A DNA stretch of 37,701 bases from Sutterella sp. (GTDB lineage Bacteria > Pseudomonadota > Gammaproteobacteria > Burkholderiales > Burkholderiaceae_F). Location of the stretch: positions 1 through 37,701 of the forward strand of contig DYCH01000010.1 in NCBI GenBank assembly GCA_019418235.1, written 5' to 3'. Under the pieces are notes generated by a model. It saw only the letters and a program-made list of their open reading frames with translations. It was not told the origin of the DNA and made no database searches. Below are positions 1 through 7,880 of this stretch, piece after piece; within the stretch, counting starts at the first letter, position 1; each line of letters begins with the position of its first letter. The position numbers and the translations under genes were made by a program.

Positions 1-309
1 CTTCTAATTATTGCGAGTTAAAAAATCTCTCTCAAATGGAAAATTTTTAAAGAGATCATAAAGTTAGATAAAAGTACTTAGACTAAAAATTGAAAACATT
101 TGCAATCTAATTGCCGACCAATAGCTAACCAACTGATTTTCTTTTGAATTTTTAAAACACCACGGGGCTACCCCTAAGGTGTTTATCTTAGATTGAAAGG
201 GACGTGTTTGACGGTCGTTGAGAAGGATGGTCCGAAAGGAGAGCTTTTAAACCCAATGCTATATAATTTTGCATCTTTATTTTTTCTTCTTTTGCACACG
301 GTGACTTGC
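1..309. other. Gene-free AT-rich region before xpt
   Basis: No convincing coding region is visible here. The first ~150 bases are AT-rich with no recognisable gene. The last ~155 bases look like the transcribed leader of xpt: a compact hairpin at 155-184 and a small GAAA-tetraloop hairpin at 231-240. An open frame continuous with xpt runs back to a TTG at 193, but that 39-codon extension has no counterpart in Xpt proteins and overlaps the structured region, so I treat it as untranslated. I could not assign a promoter with confidence. Confidence 0.5.
155..240 (+). promoter_or_regulatory. Structured leader of xpt-xanP, possible purine-responsive RNA
   Basis: AAACACC (155-161) pairs with GGTGTTT (178-184), and inside it GGGG (164-167) pairs with CCCC (171-174) around a CTA loop. 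The internal loop is asymmetric (AC on one side, TAA on the other). Downstream, GGAC (200-203) can pair with GTCC (230-233), and TCC-GAAA-GGA (231-240) forms a GNRA-type hairpin; these last two compete. No run of T follows, so it is not a plain terminator. The leader precedes a xanthine salvage operon, so a purine-sensing riboswitch such as the NMT1 (xanthine) class is a reasonable guess, but I could not match a consensus from memory. Confidence 0.35.
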
Positions 310-876
310 ATGAAAGCACTCAAAGAGCGAATTCTCAAAGACGGTAAATGCTTTGACGGTGGCATTTTAAAAGTCGATAACTTCATTAATCATCAAATGG
401 ATCCGATTTTGATGAAGTCGATGGCAGTGGAGTTTGTCCGTCGTTTTGCCGGTACGGAAATCAATAAGATTTTGACCGTGGAGGCAAGTGGGATTGCCCC
501 TGCCATCATGGTGGGTTACCTCTTGGAGTTGCCGGTTGTGTTTGCAAAGAAAAAAGTGCCGAGCACGATGGAAAATATGTTGGCCACGAAGGTTTATTCC
601 TTTACGAAAAACCGCACGTATGACGTTTGTGTCAGCAAGGACTACCTCCAAGAAGGCGACAAGGTGCTTTTCATTGACGACTTCTTAGCCAATGGCAACG
701 CCGCTAAGGGCATTATTGATTTGGTCAATCAAGCTGGCGCTGAATTGGTTGGTATGGGCTTTTTGATTGAAAAGGGTTTCCAATTGGGCGGTGATGAATT
801 GCGTGCCATGGGCATTAAGGTGGAATCTTTAGCGATCATCGAAAGCCTTGAAAACCGTCAAATTACTTTGCGTTAA
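310..876 (+). CDS. xpt: Xanthine phosphoribosyltransferase
   Basis: A cytoplasmic purine-salvage enzyme that joins xanthine to PRPP to give XMP. The 188-residue protein aligns by eye end to end with Bacillus-type Xpt: an N-terminal MKALKERI, then LKVDNFINHQMDP (20-32), EASGIAPA (58-65), and the PRPP-binding loop LFIDDFLANGNAA (120-132), followed by IEKGFQ and a C-terminal VESLA. This is the Bacillus-type Xpt family, not the shorter enterobacterial Gpt. I chose ATG 310 because it matches the family start; the frame stays open to a TTG at 193 but that part is unrelated. The xanthine permease gene starts 12 bases after the stop, so uptake and salvage are probably co-transcribed. Confidence 0.93.
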   Translation: MKALKERILKDGKCFDGGILKVDNFINHQMDPILMKSMAVEFVRRFAGTEINKILTVEASGIAPAIMVGYLLELPVVFAKKKVPSTMENMLATKVYSFTKNRTYDVCVSKDYLQEGDKVLFIDDFLANGNAAKGIIDLVNQAGAELVGMGFLIEKGFQLGGDELRAMGIKVESLAIIESLENRQITLR

Positions 877-887
877 GGATTCGTGGC

Positions 888-2261
888 GTGGCTGAAATAG
901 ATTTACAAGAGGCAGCTCACTCTGCCAAGCCTTCTTCTGAATTGATCTACGGTTTGGAAGACCGACCGCCCTTAAAGGATGCGATTTTTGCAGCCTTGCA
1001 ACACATGTTGGCCATTTTCGTGGCCATTGTCACTCCGCCTTTGATCATTGCGGGTGCCATGGGGTTGGATTTGGAAACGACGAGTTATTTGGTGTCCATG
1101 TCCTTGATGGTCTCGGGCATCGCCACCTTTATCCAATGCCGTACGGTGGGCCCCATTGGTTGCGGTTTGCTTTGCATTCAAGGCACGAGCTTTTCCTTCA
1201 TTGGCCCGGTGATTTCTGCCGGTATGACGGGCGGTTTAGCGAGTGTTTTTGGCGCCACCATCGCAGCCTCCACGGTGGAAATGTTTGTGAGTCGCATTTT
1301 GAAGTACACGCGTCGCGTGATTACGCCTTTGATCTCCGGCATCGTTGTGACCTTGATCGGTATGAGTTTGATTAAGGTGGGCATCATTGCTTGTGGCGGT
1401 GGTTTTGCTGCAAAGGCCAATGGCACGTTCGGGAGCTTTCAAAATTTAGGCATTGCCGCTTTAGTGCTTTGCTCCATCATTGCGTTTAACCGCAGCTCCA
1501 ACCGTTACCTTCGCATGAGTTCCATCGTGTTGGGCCTTGCCATCGGTTATGCTGTGGCATGGTTTATGGGCATGGTGGACTTCTCTTCTGTGAAGAGCTA
1601 CGGCGGCTTTAATATCCCGATGCCTTTTAAGTATGGGATTACGTTTGATTGGGGTGCCATCATTGGTTTGGGTTTGGTTTATATGATCACGGCTATTGAA
1701 GCTTACGGTGACGTGACGGCCAATTCCATGATTTCCGGTCAACCCGTGCGCGGTGAAGTGTTCATGAAGCGCGCTCAAGGCGGTATTTTGGCTGACGGCT
1801 TTAATTCCATGATCGCCGGTATGCTCAACTCTTTCCCGAACTCCATTTTTGCTCAAAATAACGGGATGATTCAATTAACGGGTGTCGCCAGTCGCTACGT
1901 CGGTTACTTCATTGCTGGTTTCTTGGTGCTCTTAGGATTGTTCCCTGCCATCGGTTTGGTGTTTTCTTTAATGCCCGATCCGGTCTTGGGTGGTGCCACG
2001 CTTTTGATGTTTGGTACGGTGGCCGCTGCCGGTCTTCGTATTATCGCTAGCCAACGCATTGACCGTAAGGCCATCTTGGTGATTGCCTTGAGTTTCTCTT
2101 TGGGCTTGAGCGTGGAAATGGTGCCTGAAATCTTGTCGCAATTCCCGGAAACGCTTCGCAGCATTTTCTCTTCCGGTATTACGACGGGTGGTTTAACGGC
2201 CATTATTGCCAATATTCTCATTCACATTGAAGAATATGAAGACAATAAAGACGAACAATAG
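888..2261 (+). CDS. xanP: Xanthine permease, NCS2 family (XanP-like)
   Basis: An inner-membrane proton symporter of the nucleobase:cation symporter-2 family, most likely for xanthine. The N-terminus SELIYGLEDRPP (17-28) is very close to E. coli XanP. Visible family signatures are IQGTSFSFIGP (98-107), Glu271 in the segment MITAIEAYGDVTA, Asp303 in LADGFNS, and the NCS2 motif AQNNGMIQLTGVASR (322-336) with the substrate-contacting Gln/Asn pair. About 14 hydrophobic segments are expected. The GTG start at 888 has AAGGA at 875-879, overlapping the xpt stop, which implies translational coupling. Uric acid or another purine cannot be excluded as substrate, but pairing with xpt favours xanthine. 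Confidence 0.9.
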   Translation: MAEIDLQEAAHSAKPSSELIYGLEDRPPLKDAIFAALQHMLAIFVAIVTPPLIIAGAMGLDLETTSYLVSMSLMVSGIATFIQCRTVGPIGCGLLCIQGTSFSFIGPVISAGMTGGLASVFGATIAASTVEMFVSRILKYTRRVITPLISGIVVTLIGMSLIKVGIIACGGGFAAKANGTFGSFQNLGIAALVLCSIIAFNRSSNRYLRMSSIVLGLAIGYAVAWFMGMVDFSSVKSYGGFNIPMPFKYGITFDWGAIIGLGLVYMITAIEAYGDVTANSMISGQPVRGEVFMKRAQGGILADGFNSMIAGMLNSFPNSIFAQNNGMIQLTGVASRYVGYFIAGFLVLLGLFPAIGLVFSLMPDPVLGGATLLMFGTVAAAGLRIIASQRIDRKAILVIALSFSLGLSVEMVPEILSQFPETLRSIFSSGITTGGLTAIIANILIHIEEYEDNKDEQ

Positions 2262-2280
2262 TTTCTTAAAAATTTAAACA

Positions 2281-2349
2281 CTCGTCCTCAACAGAGGGCG
2301 AGAGAATCTGAGGGGTTTCAAGAAAGTTTTCTTGGAGCCTCTTTTTTTT
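2281..2349 (+). terminator. Terminator of the xpt-xanP operon
   Basis: Two hairpins follow the stop codon. CTCGTCCT (2281-2288) pairs with AGGGCGAG (2295-2302). Then GAGG (2310-2313) pairs with CCTC (2338-2341), enclosing CAAGAA (2319-2324) paired with TTCTTG (2329-2334), directly followed by eight T (2342-2349). The second hairpin has the classic rho-independent form. Confidence 0.8.
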
Positions 2350-2379
2350 CGGGCTTTAATCACATAATTTCGTATAAAA

Positions 2380-2440
2380 GTGTGATTGGAATCACACAAA
2401 TCTATAAAGAAGTGTGATTTTTCTCACACTTTTATAGATT
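2380..2440. promoter_or_regulatory. Two perfect CRP-type palindromic operators
   Basis: TGTGA-TTGGAA-TCACA (2381-2396) and TGTGA-TTTTTC-TCACA (2413-2428) both fit the TGTGA-N6-TCACA core bound by CRP-family regulators with no mismatch. Their centres are 32 bp apart, about three helical turns. The second sits inside a larger inverted repeat, AATCTATAAA (2399-2408) against TTTATAGATT (2431-2440). They lie about 125-160 bp upstream of the flavin-reductase-like gene and after the preceding operon's terminator, so they most likely control that gene and its partner. Which CRP/FNR-family protein binds is unknown. Confidence 0.65.
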
Positions 2441-2546
2441 GAGAGCTTTTGTAAATGACATTTTTAGGCACAAATTTGGAATTTATTTGCTCCAATCTTT
2501 TTCCTACTTTTTCTAAAATTGAACTGTTCACTGTTGGAGAATGACC

Positions 2547-3122
2547 ATGCAAAAGAATCATTTTGTTCCTGTTGATGCTGAAGACGTCTATCGTCTGTTA
2601 AACATTGGTGCCACAACGTTGGTATCGGCTGCACACGATGGTGTGTCTGATGTAATGGCCGCTGCTTGGGCCTGCGCTTTGGATTTGACGCCATGCAAGG
2701 CAACGGTTGTGATTGATAAGACGCACTTCACTCGCCCTTTGATTGAAAAGTCTGGCTACTTTGCCCTTTTGTTACCGACCCGCGCCATTGCTAAAGAAAC
2801 CTTGTATTTGGGTTCGGTGAGCAAAAACGATGAGGCGGATAAATTGGAAAAAAGCGGTGCCAAGCTTTTTAACATTGATGGCTTTAATATGCCGATGGTT
2901 GAAGGTTGCGCCGCATGGATGATTTTTAAGGTGTTACCTGAACCTCATAACGAAAAAACGTACGATCTTTTCATTGGGGAGTGTGTTGGCGCTTGGGCTG
3001 ATGACCGAGTGTTTAAGAACGGCCACTGGGAGTTTGAAAAGGCCGATAAGAGCATGAGTACGCTTCACTATGTGGCAGGTGGCCACTTCTACACGATGGG
3101 CGAAGCCATTGACGTTGAATAA
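2547..3122 (+). CDS. Flavin reductase-like, FMN-binding split-barrel protein
   Basis: A protein of about 191 residues with the layout of the flavin reductase-like family (FMN-binding split barrel): an N-terminal TTLVSAAHDGVSDVMAAAW strand pair, a central THFTRPLIEKSGYFALLLPT segment where family members bind FMN, and a C-terminal LHYVAGGHFYTMGE. Members bind FMN and act as NAD(P)H:flavin reductases, or carry FMN for other oxidoreductases; the substrate is not readable here. ATG 2547 is preferred over ATG 2541 because GGAGA (2536-2540) lies 6 bases before it but abuts the earlier ATG. It follows two CRP-type sites and is 6 bases from the next gene, so the two are probably one transcript. Confidence 0.75.
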   Translation: MQKNHFVPVDAEDVYRLLNIGATTLVSAAHDGVSDVMAAAWACALDLTPCKATVVIDKTHFTRPLIEKSGYFALLLPTRAIAKETLYLGSVSKNDEADKLEKSGAKLFNIDGFNMPMVEGCAAWMIFKVLPEPHNEKTYDLFIGECVGAWADDRVFKNGHWEFEKADKSMSTLHYVAGGHFYTMGEAIDVE

Positions 3123-3128
3123 CCATTG

Positions 3129-3536
3129 ATGGATATCTCATTAACATCTGCGTTGTGGGGACTGGCGACTTCGGCCTTTGTCTCCTCAACGCTTTTCCCC
3201 GGGGGCAGTGAAGCCGTCTTTTTGTGGGTGATCCATGAATATGACGCCTTTTATTCAGCCCTCATTGTTGCCACGCTTGCGAATACCGCAGGCTCCATGA
3301 CGGGGTACTGCATCGGGCGGTTTTTACCTAAAAAAGTGGAGTCTCGTGCAATTGATCAATGCGAAAAGTACGGGGCGTGGGTGCTGCTATTGGCGTGGTT
3401 GCCGATTGTGGGGGATGCGTTGCCGGTGGCTGCCGGTTGGTTGCGCATTCATTGGGTCAAAAGCCTTCTTTTCATTTTGATCGGGAAAGCCTTTCGGTAC
3501 GCCGCCATCGGTTACGGTTTTTCTCAAATTTTTTAA
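3129..3536 (+). CDS. YqaA-like (DedA-related) small membrane protein
   Basis: A 135-residue integral membrane protein that resembles the YqaA branch of the DedA/SNARE-associated family. Visible features are an N-terminal hydrophobic segment with the typical FPGGSEA turn (about residues 23-29), a GSMTGYCIGR segment, and KYGAWVLLLAWLPIVGDALPVAAGWLR, which matches the conserved DedA region with the arginine after the glycine-rich turn. DedA proteins affect membrane-lipid recycling and proton-motive force; a specific role here is not shown. ATG 3129 is taken rather than TTG 3126. The gene follows the flavin-reductase-like gene with almost no gap. Confidence 0.75.
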   Translation: MDISLTSALWGLATSAFVSSTLFPGGSEAVFLWVIHEYDAFYSALIVATLANTAGSMTGYCIGRFLPKKVESRAIDQCEKYGAWVLLLAWLPIVGDALPVAAGWLRIHWVKSLLFILIGKAFRYAAIGYGFSQIF

Positions 3537-3647
3537 CAAATTCAGAGTCCGATGACGCCTTTTCCTAATGTTTTCGGGCGGTTAATCCTTTATTATTCAT
3601 AAATTAGGTGAAGTCTCTGACTTCAAAACAAGTTTTTAAGAATCATC

Positions 3648-4403
3648 ATGCGAATTTTAGTTTCTAACGACGACGGTTACTCCGCTCCCGGTATTAAAGC
3701 GTTGGCACAAGCTATGAAGCGTTTTGGTGAAGTGACGGTGGTGGCACCGGAATTTAATCAAAGTGCAGCGAGTAACTCTTTGACGTTAACGCGTCCTTTA
3801 ATGGTGCAAGAAGTGGAGTCGGGGGTGTTTGCCGTGAACGGAACGCCGAGCGACTGTGTGCACATGGCTTTGACAGGGCTTTTGACGGAAAAACCGGATT
3901 TGATTGTCTCCGGTATCAACTGCGGTCAAAACATGGGTGAAGATACGATGTATTCCGGTACCGTTGCCGCTGCTATTGAAGGGTATCTCTTTGGTATTGA
4001 CGCCATTGCCTTTTCTCAAATCCATCGCGGTTGGGCCCATTTGGATAGTGCTGCTCAAGTAGCGCAAGAATTGGTGGAGCGGTTCTTAGAAGCACGAGAC
4101 CCTGCCACGAATGGTGCACAACTTTTAAACGTCAATATTCCGAATTTGCCCTATGGTGAATTGCAAGGTTGTGTGGCAACGCGCTTGGGGCGCCGTCATC
4201 ATCCCGAACCCGTGATTCGCGAAATGAGTCCGAGAGGTTTTCCGATTTATTGGGTGGGAGCAGCCGGTGAACCCAAGGATCGTGGTGAAGGAACAGACTT
4301 TTGGGCAACGCAAATGAATGCGGTGTCCGTGACCCCTTTGCAAGTGGATTTGACGAATTACGCTCAAGTCGCTGGCGTTGAAGAGTGGCTCACGAAGGCT
4401 TAA
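3648..4403 (+). CDS. surE: 5'/3'-nucleotidase SurE
   Basis: A metal-dependent nucleoside monophosphate phosphatase (acid phosphatase SurE fold), cytoplasmic, associated with stationary-phase survival. The 251-residue length is typical. The metal ligands are all visible: Asp8 and Asp9 in NDDG, Ser39 in FNQSAAS, and Asn91 in SGINCGQNMGEDTMYSGTV. The GTPSDCV motif (65-71) is also present. The ATG at 3648 gives the family N-terminus MRILVSNDDG. It is followed by nlpD, as in other proteobacteria, but without pcm between them. A hairpin at 4419-4440 separates the two genes. Confidence 0.95.
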   Translation: MRILVSNDDGYSAPGIKALAQAMKRFGEVTVVAPEFNQSAASNSLTLTRPLMVQEVESGVFAVNGTPSDCVHMALTGLLTEKPDLIVSGINCGQNMGEDTMYSGTVAAAIEGYLFGIDAIAFSQIHRGWAHLDSAAQVAQELVERFLEARDPATNGAQLLNVNIPNLPYGELQGCVATRLGRRHHPEPVIREMSPRGFPIYWVGAAGEPKDRGEGTDFWATQMNAVSVTPLQVDLTNYAQVAGVEEWLTKA

Positions 4404-4418
4404 ACTAGATAATTGAGA

Positions 4419-4440
4419 GTCGCTTTTTTGACTAAGCGAC
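4419..4440 (+). other. Hairpin between surE and nlpD
   Basis: GTCGCTT (4419-4425) pairs with AAGCGAC (4434-4440) around an 8-base loop. It ends a few bases before the nlpD ribosome-binding site GAGGAA (4443-4448). No T-run follows the stem, so it is unlikely to be an efficient terminator. It could modulate nlpD translation or stabilise the mRNA end. Confidence 0.45.
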
Positions 4441-4455
4441 AATGAGGAATGAACA

Positions 4456-5286
4456 ATGAAATTACGTCTTTTGGTATGTGCCGCTGCGGTGGCTTCAGTG
4501 TTATCCGGTTGTGCGCTTCAAAACATTGGCGCACCTGTCTATGACCGTACGGGTTCAAGTGGCATTGGTACTACGGGGGCCGTGGCGATGACGGGTGAAA
4601 CCTATGTGGTTCAAGCCGGTGATACACTTTATTCCATCGCTGTTCGTCACGGTTGTAATCCGACGGAATTGGCGCGTGCCAATAACATTACCGATCCCAC
4701 TCAAGTTTCGATCGGTACCGTTTTAAATATCACGGCCGCTCGTACGGGTGCCGTTCAAACGTTGGCGCCACAAGGTACGGCCCCTGTCACGGATGTGACG
4801 GTCTCAGGCCAAGAAGACAATGCGCTAACGCCCACTGACGCTCAAAGCGTGACGATTGGTGGTGATGTCACGACGGGGCAGCCCGCAACGACGGTGGCGG
4901 GCGCTCCGATGCTTTTAGGCAACACGAAGTTGTCATGGCCGGTTGCTAAAAATACCATTTTGACGAACTTTAGCGACGAAGGCAGTAAGGGCATTGAAAT
5001 CGCTGGTAACATGGGTGACGATGTGAAGGCCGCCGCTGCCGGTCGTGTGATTTATGTTGACGATAAGGTGGTGGGCTACGGCAAACTCATTATCATCAAG
5101 CACGGTGAAAGTGAAATGACGGTATACGGTCACAATAGTGAAATTTTGGTTCAACGCGGTCAAGACGTGAAGGCCGGTGACGTGATTGCCAAGATGGGCG
5201 ACAGCGACAGCAAGACCGTGAACTTACTCTTTGAAGTTCGTGTGAAGGATAAGCCCGTGGATCCGTTGCAATATCTGCCGAAATAA
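4456..5286 (+). CDS. nlpD: NlpD-like lipoprotein, LysM plus degenerate LytM domain
   Basis: A 276-residue outer-membrane lipoprotein expected to bind peptidoglycan and activate a cell-separation amidase (AmiC in E. coli). It has a signal peptide with lipobox LSGC (Cys19), a LysM domain at about 49-93 (TYVVQAGDTLYSIAVRHG), a Thr/Gly-rich linker, and a C-terminal M23/LytM domain from about 160. Active M23 enzymes have HxxxD and HxH zinc ligands; here the first is replaced around KGIEIAG and the last region reads NLLFEVR in place of HLHFE. The domain is therefore catalytically dead, as in E. coli NlpD. GAGGAA at 4443 serves ATG 4456. Confidence 0.9.
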   Translation: MKLRLLVCAAAVASVLSGCALQNIGAPVYDRTGSSGIGTTGAVAMTGETYVVQAGDTLYSIAVRHGCNPTELARANNITDPTQVSIGTVLNITAARTGAVQTLAPQGTAPVTDVTVSGQEDNALTPTDAQSVTIGGDVTTGQPATTVAGAPMLLGNTKLSWPVAKNTILTNFSDEGSKGIEIAGNMGDDVKAAAAGRVIYVDDKVVGYGKLIIIKHGESEMTVYGHNSEILVQRGQDVKAGDVIAKMGDSDSKTVNLLFEVRVKDKPVDPLQYLPK

Positions 5287-5310
5287 TTAAACTGTCGGTT
5301 TGATTTTTGT

Positions 5311-5346
5311 GGGCCCGTTAGCCGAGGGTATGGCACGGGCTCTTTT
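5311..5346 (+). terminator. Terminator after nlpD
   Basis: GGGCCCGT (5311-5318) pairs with ACGGGCTC (5335-5342), one G-U pair included, and GCC/GGC extends it inward. TTTT (5343-5346) follows. This separates surE-nlpD from rlmD, though the short T-run suggests read-through is possible. Confidence 0.6.
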
Positions 5347-5378
5347 ACTAACAAATGATGAATTTAAGGGGCAATGGT

Positions 5379-6833
5379 ATGGCTCGAACGCCTAAGGTTT
5401 ATGAAAAGTTTACGGTCGATATTGAATCGCTCGATCAAGACGGGCGTGGTGTCGCTCACCGTGAAGGCAAAGTCGTTTTCGTTGAAGGCGCTTTACCGAA
5501 AGAACGTGTCGTTTACGAACGTATCCGCAATAAGCCGAGCTACGAAACGGGTCGTGTGGTGCAAATCGTTAAAGAATCTTCTTTGCGTGTGGAGCCCGGC
5601 TGCCCCAATTTCGGTTTAGAGCCCGGTTCCTGCGGCGGTTGTGCCATGCAACACTTAGAGCCCAACGCTCAAGTGGCGATGAAGCAACGCGTGATGTTGG
5701 ATGCTTTGTGGCACATTGGTAAGGTGAAACCTGAAACCATCCTTGCACCGATCTTTGGCCCCTTCTGGCACTATCGTCACCGCGCTCGCTTGACGGTGAG
5801 AGACGTTGCGAAAAAGGGTGGCGTCTTAGTGGGTTTCCATGAAAAGGCCTCAAGCTACGTCGCTGACATGACCGAATGCAAGATTTTGCCCCGTGACGTG
5901 AGTGACCTTTTGGTGCCGTTGCGCACCTTGGTTGAAGGTTTGTCCATCCGCCAACGTTTGCCGCAAATTGAAGTGGCGATGGGCGGCAATGGAGCGATTG
6001 CTTTGGTGATGCGCGTGTTGGAAACGCCCTCGGATGACGACATGCGTGCTTTTGAAGCTTTCTCTTTAGAGCACGGTGTGAGCATTTGGTTGCAACCCAA
6101 GGGCCCAGACTCTTGCTACCCGATGCAACCGAGCGACTTGACGGCATTAAAGCTTGAATTGCCTGAATTTGGTGTCCACATTACGTTTAAACCGACGGAC
6201 TTCACGCAAGTTAATCACCGCTTAAACGAAACGATGGTTTCTCGCGCTATCAATTTGTTGGATGTGCATGATGATCACCAAGTGGCAGACTTCTTCTGTG
6301 GTTTGGGTAACTTCACGTTGCCGTTGGCTGTGCGTGCCAAGCGCGTCATCGGTATCGAGGGGAGCGATCAATTGGTCGAACGCGCTAAGGCCGGTGCGAT
6401 TGATAACGGTTTGGGCGATAAGACGGAATTTGTGGCCCGTAACCTCTTTACGTGGAGCGTAGAAGACTGGGATCGCCTTTGGGAAAAGATGGGTCAAATC
6501 GACCGCGTTTTGATTGACCCTCCGCGTGAAGGGGCTTTGGAATTAGCCCGCACGTTGGCTGCTACCGATAAGCGCCCGCCTCGCATTGTTTACGTATCTT
6601 GCAACCCCGCAACGCTTGCTCGAGACTGCGCCATTTTGCATCACGAAGGCGGTTGGCATATCCGTGCCGCAGGCGTGATGAACATGTTCCCGCACACGGG
6701 CCACGTGGAATCCATGGCGGTGTTAGAACCCGGTCCCAAGCCTGAAAAGCCTGTGACGTTAGAAGAGTTAAACGCTAAGGACGCGCCTGAAACGACGGAG
6801 AATGTCGCCGAGGGCGAAGCAACGGAAGCTTAA
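5379..6833 (+). CDS. rlmD: 23S rRNA (uracil-1939-C5)-methyltransferase
   Basis: An SAM-dependent enzyme that makes m5U1939 in 23S rRNA. Order of parts: N-terminal TRAM RNA-binding domain (about 10-65); an Fe-S cluster set with Cys75, Cys85, Cys88 (SCGGC) and Cys167 (TECKILP); the SAM-binding motif ADFFCGLGN (303-311); DPPREGA (380-386); and the nucleophile Cys408 in VYVSCNPATLARD. At 484 residues it is longer than E. coli RlmD because of an acidic, low-complexity C-terminal tail of about 35 residues. ATG 5379 is chosen because AAGGGG (5366-5371) lies 7 bases before it; in-frame ATGs at 5355 and 5358 lack a site. Confidence 0.94.
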   Translation: MARTPKVYEKFTVDIESLDQDGRGVAHREGKVVFVEGALPKERVVYERIRNKPSYETGRVVQIVKESSLRVEPGCPNFGLEPGSCGGCAMQHLEPNAQVAMKQRVMLDALWHIGKVKPETILAPIFGPFWHYRHRARLTVRDVAKKGGVLVGFHEKASSYVADMTECKILPRDVSDLLVPLRTLVEGLSIRQRLPQIEVAMGGNGAIALVMRVLETPSDDDMRAFEAFSLEHGVSIWLQPKGPDSCYPMQPSDLTALKLELPEFGVHITFKPTDFTQVNHRLNETMVSRAINLLDVHDDHQVADFFCGLGNFTLPLAVRAKRVIGIEGSDQLVERAKAGAIDNGLGDKTEFVARNLFTWSVEDWDRLWEKMGQIDRVLIDPPREGALELARTLAATDKRPPRIVYVSCNPATLARDCAILHHEGGWHIRAAGVMNMFPHTGHVESMAVLEPGPKPEKPVTLEELNAKDAPETTENVAEGEATEA

Positions 6834-6874
6834 ATTTTCTTCTAATTGCCTCTTGAGGTGATTAAACAAACAAT

Positions 6875-6914
6875 AAAAAGCGTGCACATTGTTTTTGATT
6901 TGTGCGCGCTTTTT
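6875..6914. terminator. Bidirectional terminator between rlmD and the TDT transporter
   Basis: AAAAAGCGTGCACA (6875-6888) pairs with TGTGCGCGCTTTTT (6901-6914) along 14 positions with one G-U pair and a 12-base loop. The A/T ends supply a T-run in both directions. It lies between two convergent genes and should stop transcription from both. Confidence 0.85.
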
Positions 6915-6935
6915 AATGGATCAAATTTGAATTGA

Positions 6936-7880
6936 CTAGGGTTTGGGAAGAATTTTGTTGAAATTCTTAATGAACAAAATGGTCACGTACGTGATGACGC
7001 AGGTCGCAATAACGAGTTCAATGTTAGCCAATGTGCGAAGTTCCCATGCGTAAAATTCTCCGCCCTTAAAGTGACTCACTAAATCACTCATTTTATAAAG
7101 CGCCGTGGCACTGATGGCCAAGGGGAAAGTGAAAGCGGCAAAGCCTGGAGAAAATGGCAGGCGCAAGAGTTTAAAAAGCGACAGATAAATGACTAACGTC
7201 ATGAAAACCGCAATCCCCAATAAGACCGCACAAAGTAAAGGGGAAGGGTGCTCAACAACGGTCAAAAGCCCTGCTAAGGAAAGACTAGCAGGAGCTGCCA
7301 AAATCGCAATGGTGGGTTTGGCACCATCAGGCACTTCTGCGTAAAACATCAAGCGATAGATCATCAACGGCAGCATGATGGCAAAGGCCATAAAGCCGAT
7401 AATCAGCAACACTTGGGCAAGGTCATACCATTGAGGAGACGGGCAAGCCACAGCCGCCACAATGATGCCAATGGGTGGAATAAACCAACTTGGGATCATG
7501 TGTTGCATTAAGTTTTCTTTTAAACGGAAATAGATAAAGGCCGCCAAAAAGACAAGATGAACCACCACGGCAATGAGCCAAAGGGTTTCGCCGACAAGAG
7601 GCAAGTAATTACCGATGGCCTTGGAAACCACCATGGTGGACATCGCAAAGGTCGGAACGATGGAGCCCGCAATGGGGTGGCGCAGGTCAGTGAGTAATGT
7701 GTCCCAATGAAAGACAAAGCGGGTTAACAAAAGTGTTAATAAAACAACCGCAATGGCGGCACCAATCAACTGTCCCCAGCCATGAAGGGGAAGGGCATTT
7801 TCCATAGACCAGCCCAGACTAGAAATACCGAGGGCGAGGCCCGCAACGGGTGTCGGTAAGGCACGTACACGTTTGATCAT
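6936..7880 (-). CDS. TDT-family (TehA/SLAC1-like) membrane transporter
   Basis: A 314-residue inner-membrane protein with about ten hydrophobic segments and the features of the tellurite-resistance/dicarboxylate transporter family: an N-terminal PTPVAGLALGISSLG, a central SWFIPPIGIIVAA, a late PASLSLAG, and SPGFAAFTFPLAISATAL, the conserved helix carrying the pore-lining Phe of TehA. Family members are anion channels or exporters (TehA, plant SLAC1, malate carriers). Substrate cannot be read from sequence. The start is the family-like MIKRVRALPTPVAG; the ribosome-binding site is weak. Its upstream region holds three 23-bp tandem repeats. It converges on rlmD and shares its terminator. Confidence 0.82.
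   Translation of the reverse strand: MIKRVRALPTPVAGLALGISSLGWSMENALPLHGWGQLIGAAIAVVLLTLLLTRFVFHWDTLLTDLRHPIAGSIVPTFAMSTMVVSKAIGNYLPLVGETLWLIAVVVHLVFLAAFIYFRLKENLMQHMIPSWFIPPIGIIVAAVACPSPQWYDLAQVLLIIGFMAFAIMLPLMIYRLMFYAEVPDGAKPTIAILAAPASLSLAGLLTVVEHPSPLLCAVLLGIAVFMTLVIYLSLFKLLRLPFSPGFAAFTFPLAISATALYKMSDLVSHFKGGEFYAWELRTLANIELVIATCVITYVTILFIKNFNKILPKP

Noticed and set aside
193..309. In-frame N-terminal extension of xpt from a TTG
   Set aside because: The extra 39 codons have no family counterpart and overlap leader structure; ATG 310 matches Xpt starts.
5569..6147. 192-codon minus-strand frame inside rlmD
   Set aside because: Shadow of the rlmD coding strand with no recognisable family and biased, basic composition.
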